Source: Lentzea flava
GTDB taxonomy: Bacteria; Actinomycetota; Actinomycetes; Mycobacteriales; Pseudonocardiaceae
Assembly (NCBI RefSeq): GCF_014648475.1
Contig: NZ_BMRE01000006.1
Span: 186,001-250,000 of the forward strand
DNA length: 64,000 bases
Direction of reading: 5' to 3'
Below, piece after piece: positions 33,738 through 42,636 of this stretch (position 1 is the stretch's first letter; every line of letters begins with the position of its first letter). The notes below the pieces were generated by a model. It made no database searches and was not told the DNA's origin. It worked only from the letters and a program-made list of their open reading frames with translations. A program made the translations under genes and the position numbers.

Positions 33738-34163
33738 ATGAGGATCGCCAACCCGATGATGACCGTGCCCGGCGCGATGCAGGCGCTTCTGGGGCTGTCC
33801 GAGGCAGCGGAGAAGACCGGGCTGGACAAGAACTTCCTGGAACTGGTCTACCTGCGGGTCAGCATCATCAACAGCTGCGGGGTCTGCATCGACTACCACA
33901 GCAAGCTGCTGCGCAAGGCCGGCGAGACGGACGAGCGCATCTACTCCGTGGCCGGCTGGCGGGACGTGCCGTACTACACGGACGCGGAGAAGGCGGCGTT
34001 CGCGCTCGCCGAGGAGATGACGCACGTGCACGTCAGCGACGACACGTGGAACGAGGCGGCGAAGCACTGGAGTGAGGCACAGCTCGGCGGGCTCACGATC
34101 GCGATCTCCGCGATCAACGTGTGGAACCGGCTCAACGTCGCCACGCAGCAGAAGGTGGCCTGA
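33738..34163 (+). CDS. Carboxymuconolactone decarboxylase (AhpD-like) family protein
   Basis: A 141-residue alpha-helical protein of the CMD/AhpD fold. ATG 33738 (MRIANPMMTVPGAMQ) with AGGGAG at 33724-33729 is preferred over an in-frame GTG at 33696, which would lie within the promoter. The redox-active pair is in NSCGVCIDYHSKLLRKAGE (CxxC with a following His), the pattern of AhpD-like peroxidase or disulfide-reductase activity rather than true decarboxylation. It follows the SDR by 84 bases but has its own promoter-like site. Confidence 0.88.
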   Translation: MRIANPMMTVPGAMQALLGLSEAAEKTGLDKNFLELVYLRVSIINSCGVCIDYHSKLLRKAGETDERIYSVAGWRDVPYYTDAEKAAFALAEEMTHVHVSDDTWNEAAKHWSEAQLGGLTIAISAINVWNRLNVATQQKVA

Positions 34164-34181
34164 GCCTTCAGGAAGGTTGAA

Positions 34182-34219
34182 GCCGGCGCGCAAGAGCTTC
34201 CTCTCTCTTGCGTGCCGGC
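34182..34219. terminator. 15-bp hairpin terminator
   Basis: Arms 34182-34196 and 34205-34219 pair with a single G-T, and the loop is eight bases. It lies 18 bases after the carboxymuconolactone-decarboxylase-family gene and before the end of the convergent small ORF. No long T-run follows, as is often the case in actinobacteria. Confidence 0.75.
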
Positions 34220-34281
34220 CTCAGCGCGCAGCATACCCCATGTCGAACAGATGTTCGATCACTGGGCGATCAACACGCCGA

Positions 34282-34518
34282 TCAACTGGCGGCGAGTGCC
34301 GCCCGGCCGTCGTCGGTCAGTTCCGCGCAGACGCGCCGGCCGAACGAAGTGGGCTGCGCGGGGCGCAGCAGTCCCGCGTGCACGAGGTCGTGCGTCGCCA
34401 TCTGGTCGCAGCAGGGCAGTCCGTCGACGTACAGCTCGGGTTCCGTCCCGCCGGTGACCTCGGCACGCCCTGCCGCGACAGCTCGCAGCATCGACCTTGC
34501 TCTTCCGCTGAGTTCCAT
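34282..34518 (-). CDS. Hypothetical protein, 78 aa
   Basis: ATG 34518 (MELSGRARSMLRAVAAGRAE) follows a GGGGGG stretch that may serve as ribosome-binding site. The 78-residue product has a helical N-terminal third, ELYVDGLPCCDQMATHDLVH in the middle with a Cys pair, and a LTDDGRAALAAS ending like the wing of small winged-helix proteins. A regulator is possible but not shown. An upstream in-frame start at 34590 exists without better signals. Confidence 0.6.
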   Translation of the reverse strand: MELSGRARSMLRAVAAGRAEVTGGTEPELYVDGLPCCDQMATHDLVHAGLLRPAQPTSFGRRVCAELTDDGRAALAAS

Positions 34519-34656
34519 CTCGACCCCCCAGGTGTGGTGTCCGAATCCGCTATCCCCTTTGTCGAAATAGAGGCCGGATTCGTTCCACAAGTACGGGCTC
34601 GTTCGGGTTCTTCACTTGTGCGAACGAGGCAAGCATCTCCCACTAGGCCGTTCGGG

Positions 34657-35451
34657 TCACGAAGACACGCCGGGGAACGAGCGCAAAGCCGGCCGGCGGA
34701 CCCACAGCGTCCAGGCCGGCCGGTACCCGTGCGAGTACCAGAACGGCGTCGAGCGCGGGTTCGGCAGAGCGTGGTGGAGCAGCGTCGACGCCACTCCTGA
34801 GCGGTCGAGCACGTCGTGCACGTGTGCCACGAGAGCGCTGCCCGCACCGCTGCGGCGCGCGTCGGGCCGCACGCCGAGATGGCCGAGATACGCGAACGGG
34901 CGACCGGTCGCGTACCGCTCGACCCACAGCGCGTCTTCCGGCATGTCGACGTAGACCATGCCGACGGGCGTGTCGCCGCGGACGGCGAGCCACATCGACT
35001 CGGTGGGGCGGTCCAGCACCTCCGCCAGCGCGGTCCGCAGGTGCTGCGCGCTGTTCGGGCGTTCGGAGACCATGCCGAACGCGGCGTCGTACCTGATGGT
35101 GTTGAGGTTGAGCTCGACCGCGACGTCCAGGTCGGCGTGCGTCGCTGGCCGGATGCGCACGTCCGACGGCCTGGCTGGAACGGCATGACCGGCGCGGCGC
35201 TCGGCGATCACGACCAGCGGCGCGAACCCGTGCCTGACGAGGGGCAGCGCATCGGCGGTCTCGTGGCTCGGCAGTGTCACGATCGCCGCGGTGTCCGGGT
35301 CGTCCACGCCGGTGAGCCGGGTCTCCCACTCGTCGAGCAGCGTGGGCAGGTCCCAGCCGGGCTGCCAGGTCAGGCTGTGCGCCCGCAGCGCCGACCACGT
35401 CGGCAACAGGGAGTCCTCATCCACCTCGCGGTACGAGAAATTGGCCGTCAC
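34657..35451 (-). CDS. GNAT-family N-acetyltransferase
   Basis: A 264-residue acetyltransferase. The GNAT core is in the C-terminal half: MWLAVRGDTPVGMVYVDMPE (strands 2-4), LGHLGVRPDARRSGAGSALV containing the acetyl-CoA pyrophosphate loop RRSGAGSA (Q/RxxGxG/A), and FWYSHGYRPAWTLWVRRP at the end. The N-terminal 100 residues may be a degenerate second GNAT domain. The substrate is unknown. GTG 35451 is divergent from the PhzF gene with only 31 bases between the starts, so the promoters overlap. Confidence 0.85.
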   Translation of the reverse strand: MTANFSYREVDEDSLLPTWSALRAHSLTWQPGWDLPTLLDEWETRLTGVDDPDTAAIVTLPSHETADALPLVRHGFAPLVVIAERRAGHAVPARPSDVRIRPATHADLDVAVELNLNTIRYDAAFGMVSERPNSAQHLRTALAEVLDRPTESMWLAVRGDTPVGMVYVDMPEDALWVERYATGRPFAYLGHLGVRPDARRSGAGSALVAHVHDVLDRSGVASTLLHHALPNPRSTPFWYSHGYRPAWTLWVRRPALRSFPGVSS

Positions 35452-35482
35452 GACCTCATCTGAACATGGCAGGGTCGGGTGG

Positions 35483-36235
35483 GTGGAGATCTACGTGGTG
35501 GATTCGTTCACCGACAAGCCCTTCGCGGGCAACCCGGCCGCTGTCGTGCTCCTGACCGAGCCTCGCGACGACGCCTGGATGCAGAACGTCGCAGCCGAGA
35601 TGAAGCATGCCGAAACGGCGTTCGTCACCCCCGACAACCACCTCCGCTGGTTCACGCCGGAGGTGGAGGTGGACCTCTGCGGGCACGCCACGCTCGCCAC
35701 CGCGCACGTGCTGGGCGGAGAGCAGAAGTTCACCACGCGTAGCGGGGTCCTCACATGCGTGAACGACAACGGGTGGATCCGGATGGACTTCCCGGCGGAC
35801 CCTCCAGAGTTGACTGACCCGCCAATCGGACTAGCGGAAGCGCTGCCACATGCGACGATCAAGTCCGTGTCGCGTGGGCGCTTCGACTACCTGATCGAGT
35901 TGGAAAGCGCCGCCGAGGTCCGCTCCTTGCGACCGGATGTCCAAGGACTGACACAGATCTCGTCACGCGGAGTAATCGTGACGGCCCTCGGCGACGGCGA
36001 GGCTGACATCGTGAGCCGGTGTTTTTATCCCGCCGCCGGCATCCCGGAGGACCCCGTCACCGGTTCGGCCCACTGCACCCTGGCGTCCTATTGGGTGCCT
36101 CGGCTTCACCGCGCTGACCTGCTGGCGGAGCAGGCGTCGCCGCGCGGAGGGTTCGTCAGGGCGACCCTTGCCCAAGATCGCGTACTGCTGTCGGGGCAAG
36201 CCGTGACCGTGCTTCGAGGGCACCTGAGCGTGTAG
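35483..36235 (+). CDS. PhzF-family isomerase/epimerase-like protein
   Basis: A 250-residue protein of the PhzF/diaminopimelate-epimerase fold. The start is taken at GTG 35483 (VEIYVVDSFTDKPFAGNPAA); the GNPAAV block with the preceding F is the family signature. The conserved active-site Glu lies in MKHAETAFVTPDNHLRWFTP, then VDLCGHATLATAHVL and the C-terminal-domain mirror GIPEDPVTGSAHCTLASYW. The start codon has no good Shine-Dalgarno. It is not in a phenazine cluster, so the substrate is unknown. Confidence 0.9.
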   Translation: MEIYVVDSFTDKPFAGNPAAVVLLTEPRDDAWMQNVAAEMKHAETAFVTPDNHLRWFTPEVEVDLCGHATLATAHVLGGEQKFTTRSGVLTCVNDNGWIRMDFPADPPELTDPPIGLAEALPHATIKSVSRGRFDYLIELESAAEVRSLRPDVQGLTQISSRGVIVTALGDGEADIVSRCFYPAAGIPEDPVTGSAHCTLASYWVPRLHRADLLAEQASPRGGFVRATLAQDRVLLSGQAVTVLRGHLSV

Positions 36236-36315
36236 CCACGTCTGGGTGAATCGAAGTCACACGGGGTGCTCGACCTGCCATTTCGTCCCCCGAGCGGGGT
36301 ACATTGGTGCCCCTG

Positions 36316-36348
36316 GAGGGGTCCTGATCGCCAAGTGCGGGACCCCTC
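36316..36348 (+). terminator. 9-bp hairpin between phzF-like and GGDEF/EAL genes
   Basis: GAGGGGTCC (36316-36324) and GGACCCCTC (36340-36348) form an exact inverted repeat with a 15-base loop. It lies 80 bases after the PhzF stop and 46 before the next ATG. Because TACATT (36300-36305) just before it looks like a -10 element, it may be a 5'-leader structure of the downstream gene instead of a terminator. Confidence 0.45.
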
Positions 36349-36394
36349 AGTCACGCCTAGAGGTCCCCCCACCCCAGGCCGACGAGGAGGCTGG

Positions 36395-39001
36395 ATGTCC
36401 GACCGAGCGTCGGCCCCCGTGTCGGACTCGGCCGCCTGGTCGGCCAAGTCGACCAACCGCGCCTTCAGCGCGTTCGCCGTCACCCTCCTGGTGGCCGGCG
36501 TCGTCTGCGCGGGCATGGTCGCTGCCTGGCTCCCCGACAAGGAGAACACCTCTCTCTTCTGGATCGGGCCGCTGCTCGTCGTCGGCTTCCTGCTGGCCGA
36601 GCAGCTCGCGATCAACGTCGACGTCCGCAGCGGCGTCGCGTGGACGATCTCCTTCACCGAGATCCCGCTGGTGCTGGGCCTGCTGGTGGCCCCGTTCGAG
36701 GTCGTGCTCGCCGCGCACGTGGTCGCGGGCGTGGGCACGTTGCTCGGCAGGCGGATCCTGGACCGCGCCGTCTACAACGCGGGCCTCATGTTCATGGAGA
36801 TCTCCGTCGCGTTCGCGGTGAAGGAAGCCGTCGACAGGATGGCCGGCGAGAGCGGGCCGTTCTGGGCCGGACCGTTCGTCGGCACGATCACCGTGCCGCT
36901 GCTCGCGAGCGTGCTGGGCCTCTGCGCGTTGCGGCTCATGGGCAAGTCGATGCGCGTCGGCAACAGCGTCCGTCTCGTGCTGCAGACGCTCGTCGTGGCG
37001 CTGCTGAACACCTCGGCCGGCCTCGTCGGCTACCAGATCGTCTCCACCACCGAGTGGGGCGGCGTCCTGATCGTCCTGGTGCTCGCGGGCATCGTCGCCA
37101 CCTACCTCGCCTACTCGGGCCTGCTGCGCGAACAGCGCGACCTCGAGGCGTTGAGCGAGGTCAGCCTCCGCGTCGCGAGGTCGGGACAACACGGCACCGG
37201 CCCTCGCCAGCCCGACGACGACCTGACGACGGGCGTCGAAGAGGACGAGTGGCAGCAGATCGCGGAACGCATCCGCGAGCAGCTCAACGCCAACAGGGTC
37301 GTGCTGCGCCTGCGCACCGACCCGCAGGAAGCCATGATCACCCTCGTCGCCGGCGAACCGCTGCCGGACGAGATGGCGGCGACCGACCCGCGGGCCGTGC
37401 GCGAGGACCCGATCCTGCAGCTGCCCGGCACGCACGTCCGCTACTACCGCGTGGCCGACGCGACCGAGGACGTCACCGAGGCCCTGCTGCGCCGCGAAGC
37501 GCAGGAGGCGCTGGTCGTCCCGTTGCGCGGCGCGACCCAGCTGCTCGGTGCCGTCGAGGCGCACGACCGGCTGTCGCGCTGGCGCGGCTTCGGCAAGGCG
37601 GACATCCAGCTGCTGCGCACGCTGGCCTCGCACCTCGCGACGGCCGTCGACAACCGGCGTCTGCTGGCCAGGCTGCGGCACGACGCCTACCACGACCCGC
37701 TGACCGGCCTGCTGAACCGGCCGGGCTTCCGCGAGGCGTGCGCGGAGCCGTTGCGCGACTCCCAGAGGGGAGTGGTGCTGCGGATCGACCTCGACATCCT
37801 GTCGACGGTGTCCGATGCGCTGGGCCAGGCCTGGGGAAACCGCATGGTCGTCGCGGCCGGACGCAGGCTGCGCGACGCTCTCGGCGCCGACGTGCCGCTG
37901 GCGCGGTTGGAGGGCGGCGCGTTCGCGGCGTTCCTCGACGACTCCCGTGCCGCCATCGCGCACGAGACGGCCGAGAAGCTGCGGGCCGGCCTTTCCGTGC
38001 CGTATCCCGTTGATCGGCTCACGGTCGAGGCCTCCGCGGTCGTCGGTTACGCGTCCAAGGCGGACTCCGAGACCGAGGACCCGGATCCGGACGCGTTGCT
38101 GCAGCGGGCGGACGTCGCCGTGCGCGCCACGTCGGAAGGCACGCCGGTGAAGGCCTACGCGCCCTCAATGGGCCAGATCTTCCTGCGCCGCTTCCAGCTC
38201 GTGACGCAGTTCCGCCAGGCCGTCGAGACCGGCCAGATCTCGGTGCACTACCAGCCGAAGGTCGCGCTGCCGTCGCGTCAGGTCGTGGGCGCCGAGGCGT
38301 TGGTGCGCTGGACACATCCGGAGTTCGGCCGCGTCGACCCGGACGAGTTCGTGCCCGCCGTCGAGGCCACCGGTCTCGTGGACGTGCTGACGGACTTCGT
38401 GATGGACAGGGCGCTGGAACGCGTGCGGCGCTGGCTCGACCGCGGGCTGCGGATGTCCATCGCGGTCAACCTGTCCGTGCGGACGCTTGGCGACGAGGAC
38501 TTCCCGAACCGCGTGGCGGCCGCCCTGGAGCGCCACGACGTGCCGTCGGGCCTGCTCACCTTCGAGCTCACCGAATCGGGCGTCATGGCCGATCCCGAGC
38601 GCGCGCTGCCGGTGCTGCGGCGCCTGCACGCGATCGGTGTCGTGCTGGCGGTCGACGACTTCGGCACCGGCTACTCGTCACTGGCGTACCTGCGGCAGCT
38701 GCCGGTGGACGAGGTGAAGATCGACAAGTCGTTCGTGCTCGGGATGGGCACGGATCTCGGCGACATGGCCGTGGTCCGCTCGATCGTGGAGCTCGGGCAC
38801 TCGCTCGGCCTCGTCGTGGTGGCCGAGGGCGTGGAGGACGACGCGGCTCGCGACCAGCTGGTCGGGATGGGCTGCGACGTGGCCCAGGGCTACCTGATCT
38901 CGCGGCCGCTGTCCGAGGACCGGTTCGAGGCCTGGCTCCGTGCGCGAACGGTGCAGGTCAGGGGTGCGCGCGATGAGACGGTGCTCACCTTGGTGCACTG
39001 A
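36395..39001 (+). CDS. Membrane GGDEF/EAL protein, probable c-di-GMP phosphodiesterase
   Basis: An 868-residue signalling protein. ATG 36395 follows GAGGAGG. A multi-helix membrane sensor (about residues 25-240) precedes a GAF-like region (about 290-415), a GGDEF domain (about 440-590) and an EAL domain (about 605-850). The GGDEF signature is degenerate (RLEGGAFAAFLDD), so cyclase activity is unlikely. The EAL domain keeps all expected catalytic residues: GAEALVRW, NLSVRT, FELTES, VDDFGTGYSSL, EVKIDKSFV, VAEGVED and AQGY. It should hydrolyse c-di-GMP, possibly tuned by GTP binding to the dead GGDEF. In actinobacteria c-di-GMP governs development. Confidence 0.92.
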   Translation: MSDRASAPVSDSAAWSAKSTNRAFSAFAVTLLVAGVVCAGMVAAWLPDKENTSLFWIGPLLVVGFLLAEQLAINVDVRSGVAWTISFTEIPLVLGLLVAPFEVVLAAHVVAGVGTLLGRRILDRAVYNAGLMFMEISVAFAVKEAVDRMAGESGPFWAGPFVGTITVPLLASVLGLCALRLMGKSMRVGNSVRLVLQTLVVALLNTSAGLVGYQIVSTTEWGGVLIVLVLAGIVATYLAYSGLLREQRDLEALSEVSLRVARSGQHGTGPRQPDDDLTTGVEEDEWQQIAERIREQLNANRVVLRLRTDPQEAMITLVAGEPLPDEMAATDPRAVREDPILQLPGTHVRYYRVADATEDVTEALLRREAQEALVVPLRGATQLLGAVEAHDRLSRWRGFGKADIQLLRTLASHLATAVDNRRLLARLRHDAYHDPLTGLLNRPGFREACAEPLRDSQRGVVLRIDLDILSTVSDALGQAWGNRMVVAAGRRLRDALGADVPLARLEGGAFAAFLDDSRAAIAHETAEKLRAGLSVPYPVDRLTVEASAVVGYASKADSETEDPDPDALLQRADVAVRATSEGTPVKAYAPSMGQIFLRRFQLVTQFRQAVETGQISVHYQPKVALPSRQVVGAEALVRWTHPEFGRVDPDEFVPAVEATGLVDVLTDFVMDRALERVRRWLDRGLRMSIAVNLSVRTLGDEDFPNRVAAALERHDVPSGLLTFELTESGVMADPERALPVLRRLHAIGVVLAVDDFGTGYSSLAYLRQLPVDEVKIDKSFVLGMGTDLGDMAVVRSIVELGHSLGLVVVAEGVEDDAARDQLVGMGCDVAQGYLISRPLSEDRFEAWLRARTVQVRGARDETVLTLVH

Positions 39002-39014
39002 TCGGCACCCCCGA

Positions 39015-39069
39015 TTTCGTTCTTGGCGCAGGCTTGTTGTAGAGTTCTCCTCGCTCGGCAAGAACGAAA
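39015..39069. repeat. 11-bp inverted repeat flanking the tRNA-Thr promoter region
   Basis: TTTCGTTCTTG (39015-39025) and CAAGAACGAAA (39059-39069) are exact inverted repeats 33 bases apart. TAGAGT at 39040-39045, a likely -10 element, lies between them. The right arm ends six bases before the mature tRNA-Thr. It could be a paired operator or a processing stem for the tRNA precursor. Confidence 0.55.
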
Positions 39070-39075
39070 GAGCAA

Positions 39076-39151
39076 GCCCCTTTAGCTCAGTCGGCAGAGC
39101 GTCTCCATGGTAAGGAGAAGGTCTACGGTTCGATTCCGTAAAGGGGCTCCA
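39076..39151 (+). tRNA. tRNA-Thr (anticodon GGT)
   Basis: Acceptor GCCCCTT (39076-39082) pairs with AAGGGGC (39141-39147), discriminator T 39148, and CCA is encoded at 39149-39151. The anticodon stem TCTCC/GGAGA encloses ATGGTAA, giving anticodon GGT. The T arm TACGGTTCGATTCCGTA is complete. It is the first of two tRNA genes on the same strand. Confidence 0.97.
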
Positions 39152-39192
39152 CTACTGGCCGCGGTGCTGAGCATCGCGGCTGTGGTGTGTAA

Positions 39193-39265
39193 AGCGGTGT
39201 AGCTCAGTTGGTAGAGCAAGCGGCTCATAATCGCTGTGTCGCCGGTTCAAGTCCGGCCACCGCTA
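39193..39265 (+). tRNA. tRNA-Met (anticodon CAT, elongator)
   Basis: Acceptor AGCGGTG (39193-39199) pairs with CACCGCT (39258-39264), discriminator A 39265, with CCA not encoded. The anticodon stem AGCGG/TCGCT (one weak pair) encloses CTCATAA with CAT. A paired A-T first base pair and a standard D arm favour the elongator over the initiator. It is 41 bases after tRNA-Thr, probably in the same transcript. Confidence 0.95.
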
Positions 39266-39274
39266 CGTGAGTGG

Positions 39275-39341
39275 GTGAGGTGTGCTGGCGGAGAGCGCCA
39301 GCCGTCCTCACTCCGCCATGATTTTGGGGGCCAAGCCCCCA
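39275..39341 (+). terminator. Two consecutive hairpins after tRNA-Met
   Basis: Hairpin 1 has an outer stem 39275-39280/39306-39311 and an inner 7-bp stem 39284-39290/39296-39302. Hairpin 2 has a 7-bp stem 39325-39331/39335-39341 (tgggggc...gccccca). Together they probably end or process the tRNA transcript. The rest of the gap to rpmG (39342-39436) shows nothing clear apart from a C-rich run. Confidence 0.55.
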
Positions 39342-39436
39342 TACCCCCGGGCAGCAAGTTCGTTGCCCACCCCCGCCAGACGGTAAGCCCGGACTGGGTC
39401 TCACGGGGTCCATGAGCTCTCAGGAAGGCAAGGACC

Positions 39437-39601
39437 GTGGCTGCAACCGACGTACGCCCCAAGATCACCCTCGCGTGCGAGGAGTGCAAGCACCGGAACT
39501 ACATCACCAGGAAGAACCGGCGCAACGACCCGGACCGCCTGGAGATCAAGAAGTTCTGCCCGAACTGCAAGACGCACCGCGCGCACAAGGAAACCCGCTG
39601 A
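39437..39601 (+). CDS. rpmG: 50S ribosomal protein L33 (zinc-ribbon form)
   Basis: A 54-residue L33. GTG 39437 opens [20 protein letters not shown], and the stop is TGA 39599-39601. Both CxxC pairs of the zinc ribbon (CEEC and CPNC) are present, so this is the Zn-binding C+ form. The rest, [20 protein letters not shown], is typical. A purine-rich GGAAGGCAAGGA precedes the start. The same gene precedes hadA in M. tuberculosis (rpmG2). Confidence 0.96.
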   Translation: MAATDVRPKITLACEECKHRNYITRKNRRNDPDRLEIKKFCPNCKTHRAHKETR

Positions 39602-39620
39602 GCGCGTAGCAAGGTTTCGC

Positions 39621-39654
39621 ACGAGGCCCGTCCCACGTCTGGGGCGGGCCTCGT
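39621..39654 (+). terminator. 14-bp hairpin after rpmG
   Basis: Arms 39621-39634 and 39641-39654 (acgaggcccgtccc with one mismatch) and a six-base loop, 20 bases after the rpmG stop. No T-run follows. It separates rpmG from the probably leaderless hadA transcript that begins just downstream. Confidence 0.7.
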
Positions 39655-39672
39655 CGCATATAGGCTCTTCGG

Positions 39673-40122
39673 GTGCCTCTCGACCCCTCCTTCATCGGAC
39701 GCAGCTATCCGCCGTCGCAGCCCTACGACGTGAGCCGCGAGAAGATCCGCGAGTTCGCCGACGCCATCGGCGCCACCAGCCCGGCCTACCACGACGCGGA
39801 AGCCGCGAAGGCGTTGGGGCACAGGGACGTCATCGCGCCGCCCACGTTCGCGATCGTCGTGTCGATGAAGACGAACGAGACGGTCATGTTCGACCCGGAG
39901 CTGAAGCTCGACTACAGCCGCGTCGTGCACGGCGATCAGAACTTCACCCACCACCGCCCCATCACCGCGGGCGACCAGCTCGTCAGCGTGGCGCACATCG
40001 ACGCCATCACGTCCCGCATGGGCAACGACATGATCACCGTGCGGACCGAGATCAGCACGGTCGAGGGCGAGCCCGTCACCACCGCCAAGTCGATGCTCGT
40101 CGTGAGGGGAGAAGACGCGTGA
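39673..40122 (+). CDS. hadA: (3R)-hydroxyacyl-ACP dehydratase subunit HadA-like (MaoC N-terminal type)
   Basis: A 149-residue hot-dog-fold protein, the non-catalytic substrate-binding partner of HadB in FAS-II. It begins VPLDPSFIGRSYPPSQPYDV; FADAIGATSPAYHD and DVIAPPTFAIVV are typical. TATAGG at 39659-39664 ends eight bases before GTG 39673 with no Shine-Dalgarno, so a leaderless message is likely. In mycobacteria HadAB works in mycolate elongation. These non-mycolate relatives presumably act on other long acyl chains, an inference. Confidence 0.92.
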   Translation: MPLDPSFIGRSYPPSQPYDVSREKIREFADAIGATSPAYHDAEAAKALGHRDVIAPPTFAIVVSMKTNETVMFDPELKLDYSRVVHGDQNFTHHRPITAGDQLVSVAHIDAITSRMGNDMITVRTEISTVEGEPVTTAKSMLVVRGEDA

Positions 40123-40526
40123 CCGTCGAAATCGGGACCGAGCTGCCGCCGCTGTCCGTCCGCCTCACGCGCGCCGACCTGGTGCGCTACGCCGGCGCCT
40201 CGCTGGACTTCAACCCCATCCACTGGAACGAGAAGACCGCGAAGGAGGTCGGCCTCCCGGACGTCATCGCGCACGGCATGCTCACGATGGCCGTGGCGTC
40301 GCGGATCGTCGCCGAGTGGATCGGCGACCCCGGAGCGATCGTCGAGTACGGCTGCCGGTTCGGCCGGCCGGTCGTGGTGCCCAACGACGACGAGGGCGCG
40401 CTGGTCGAGGTCACCGCGAAGGTCACCAAGGACCTCGAGGACGGAACTGTGAAGGTCAACATCAACGCGGCTTTCGAGGGCAAGTCGGTCCTGACCGGCG
40501 CTTTTGCTCGCGTACGTGTTTCCTGA
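40119..40526 (+). CDS. hadB: (3R)-hydroxyacyl-ACP dehydratase subunit HadB-like (MaoC)
   Basis: The catalytic MaoC-type subunit, 135 residues. GTG 40119 overlaps hadA by four bases. The hydratase-2 motif is seen in YAGASLDFNPIHWNEKTAKE (Asp and His of the catalytic pair), followed by GLPDVIAHGMLTMAVASRIV. It pairs with HadA. hadC, present in mycobacteria after hadB, is absent: the next feature is tRNA-Trp. Confidence 0.94.
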   Translation: MTVEIGTELPPLSVRLTRADLVRYAGASLDFNPIHWNEKTAKEVGLPDVIAHGMLTMAVASRIVAEWIGDPGAIVEYGCRFGRPVVVPNDDEGALVEVTAKVTKDLEDGTVKVNINAAFEGKSVLTGAFARVRVS

Positions 40527-40629
40527 CACATGTGATCGGCCACAGTTGCCCGACCCTGATTCGTGTTCTCGGCACTCGTATGGGTAGGCTGTGCGACAGG
40601 CCGCTTGAGGAGATGCTTGGGCGGTCTGG

Positions 40630-40660
40630 TTGGAGTGGTCCGGGCAGGCTCCCGTACACT
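40630..40660 (+). promoter_or_regulatory. Candidate promoter for tRNA-Trp/secE/nusG
   Basis: TACACT at 40655-40660 is a good -10 for the housekeeping sigma factor. TTGGAG at 40630-40635 is a possible -35 with a 19-base spacer, longer than ideal. It sits 39 bases before tRNA-Trp in the 172-base gap after hadB. Confidence 0.5.
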
Positions 40661-40698
40661 TCCAATCTTGTGGCCAGGGGGTCTCTCGCAGATCCCGA

Positions 40699-40771
<73 letters not shown>

Positions 40772-40805
40772 CTGTCGAAGCGTCATGGGTGGAGTGGAGG
40801 ACGGC

Positions 40806-42033
<1,228 letters not shown>

Positions 42034-42120
42034 GCGGTTCCCTCTCGCGAGGGGATCGATCGGCCACGCTGCGGCTGGCAGGGCCGCGCGCGGACACCGC
42101 AATAACAGGAAGTACGGACA

Positions 42121-42555
42121 ATGCCACCCAAGAAGAAGAAGCTGTCAGCGATCATCAAGCTGCAGATCAAGGCTGGTGCCGCCAACCCGGCGCCGCCCGT
42201 TGGTCCTGCGCTCGGTCAGCACGGCGTCAACATCATGGAGTTCTGCAAGGCCTACAACGCCGCGACCGAGTCGCAGCGCGGTCAGGTCGTGCCGGTCGAG
42301 ATCTCCGTGTACGAAGACCGTTCGTTCGACTTCAAGCTCAAGACCCCGCCGGCCGCGCGCCTTCTGCTCGCCGCCGCTGGTGTCGAGAAGGGCTCCGGCG
42401 AGCCGCACCGCACCAAGGTCGCCAAGGTGACCATGGAGCAGGTCCGCCAGATCGCCCAGACGAAGATGGTCGACCTGAACGCGAACGACATCGACCAGGC
42501 CGCGAAGATCATCGCCGGCACCGCCCGTTCCATGGGCATCACGGTCGAAGGCTGA
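42121..42555 (+). CDS. rplK: 50S ribosomal protein L11
   Basis: L11 of the GTPase-associated centre, 144 residues, starting at ATG 42121 ([20 protein letters not shown]). The proline-rich [20 protein letters not shown], the target region of thiopeptide-type drugs, is unaltered by eye, and the C-terminal RNA-binding domain has [11 protein letters not shown] at its end. The 87-base gap after nusG contains a short hairpin (ccctc...gaggg near 42041-42055) that may be part of a leader. Confidence 0.98.
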
Positions 42556-42636
42556 CCAACACCCTCTTCGAGAAAGCGTGGGAGAGCCGAGCGCGGCTCA
42601 CGCACCACGAACTGATCCACGGTTAGGAACAGAGTT

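Noticed and set aside
35483..36235. PhzF as evidence of phenazine synthesis
   Set aside because: No other phz genes in the window; the family is widespread with unknown substrates.
39225..39489. Two small minus-strand frames over tRNA-Met and the rpmG leader
   Set aside because: They translate the tRNA complement and a C-rich hairpin region; rpmG on the other strand explains the area.
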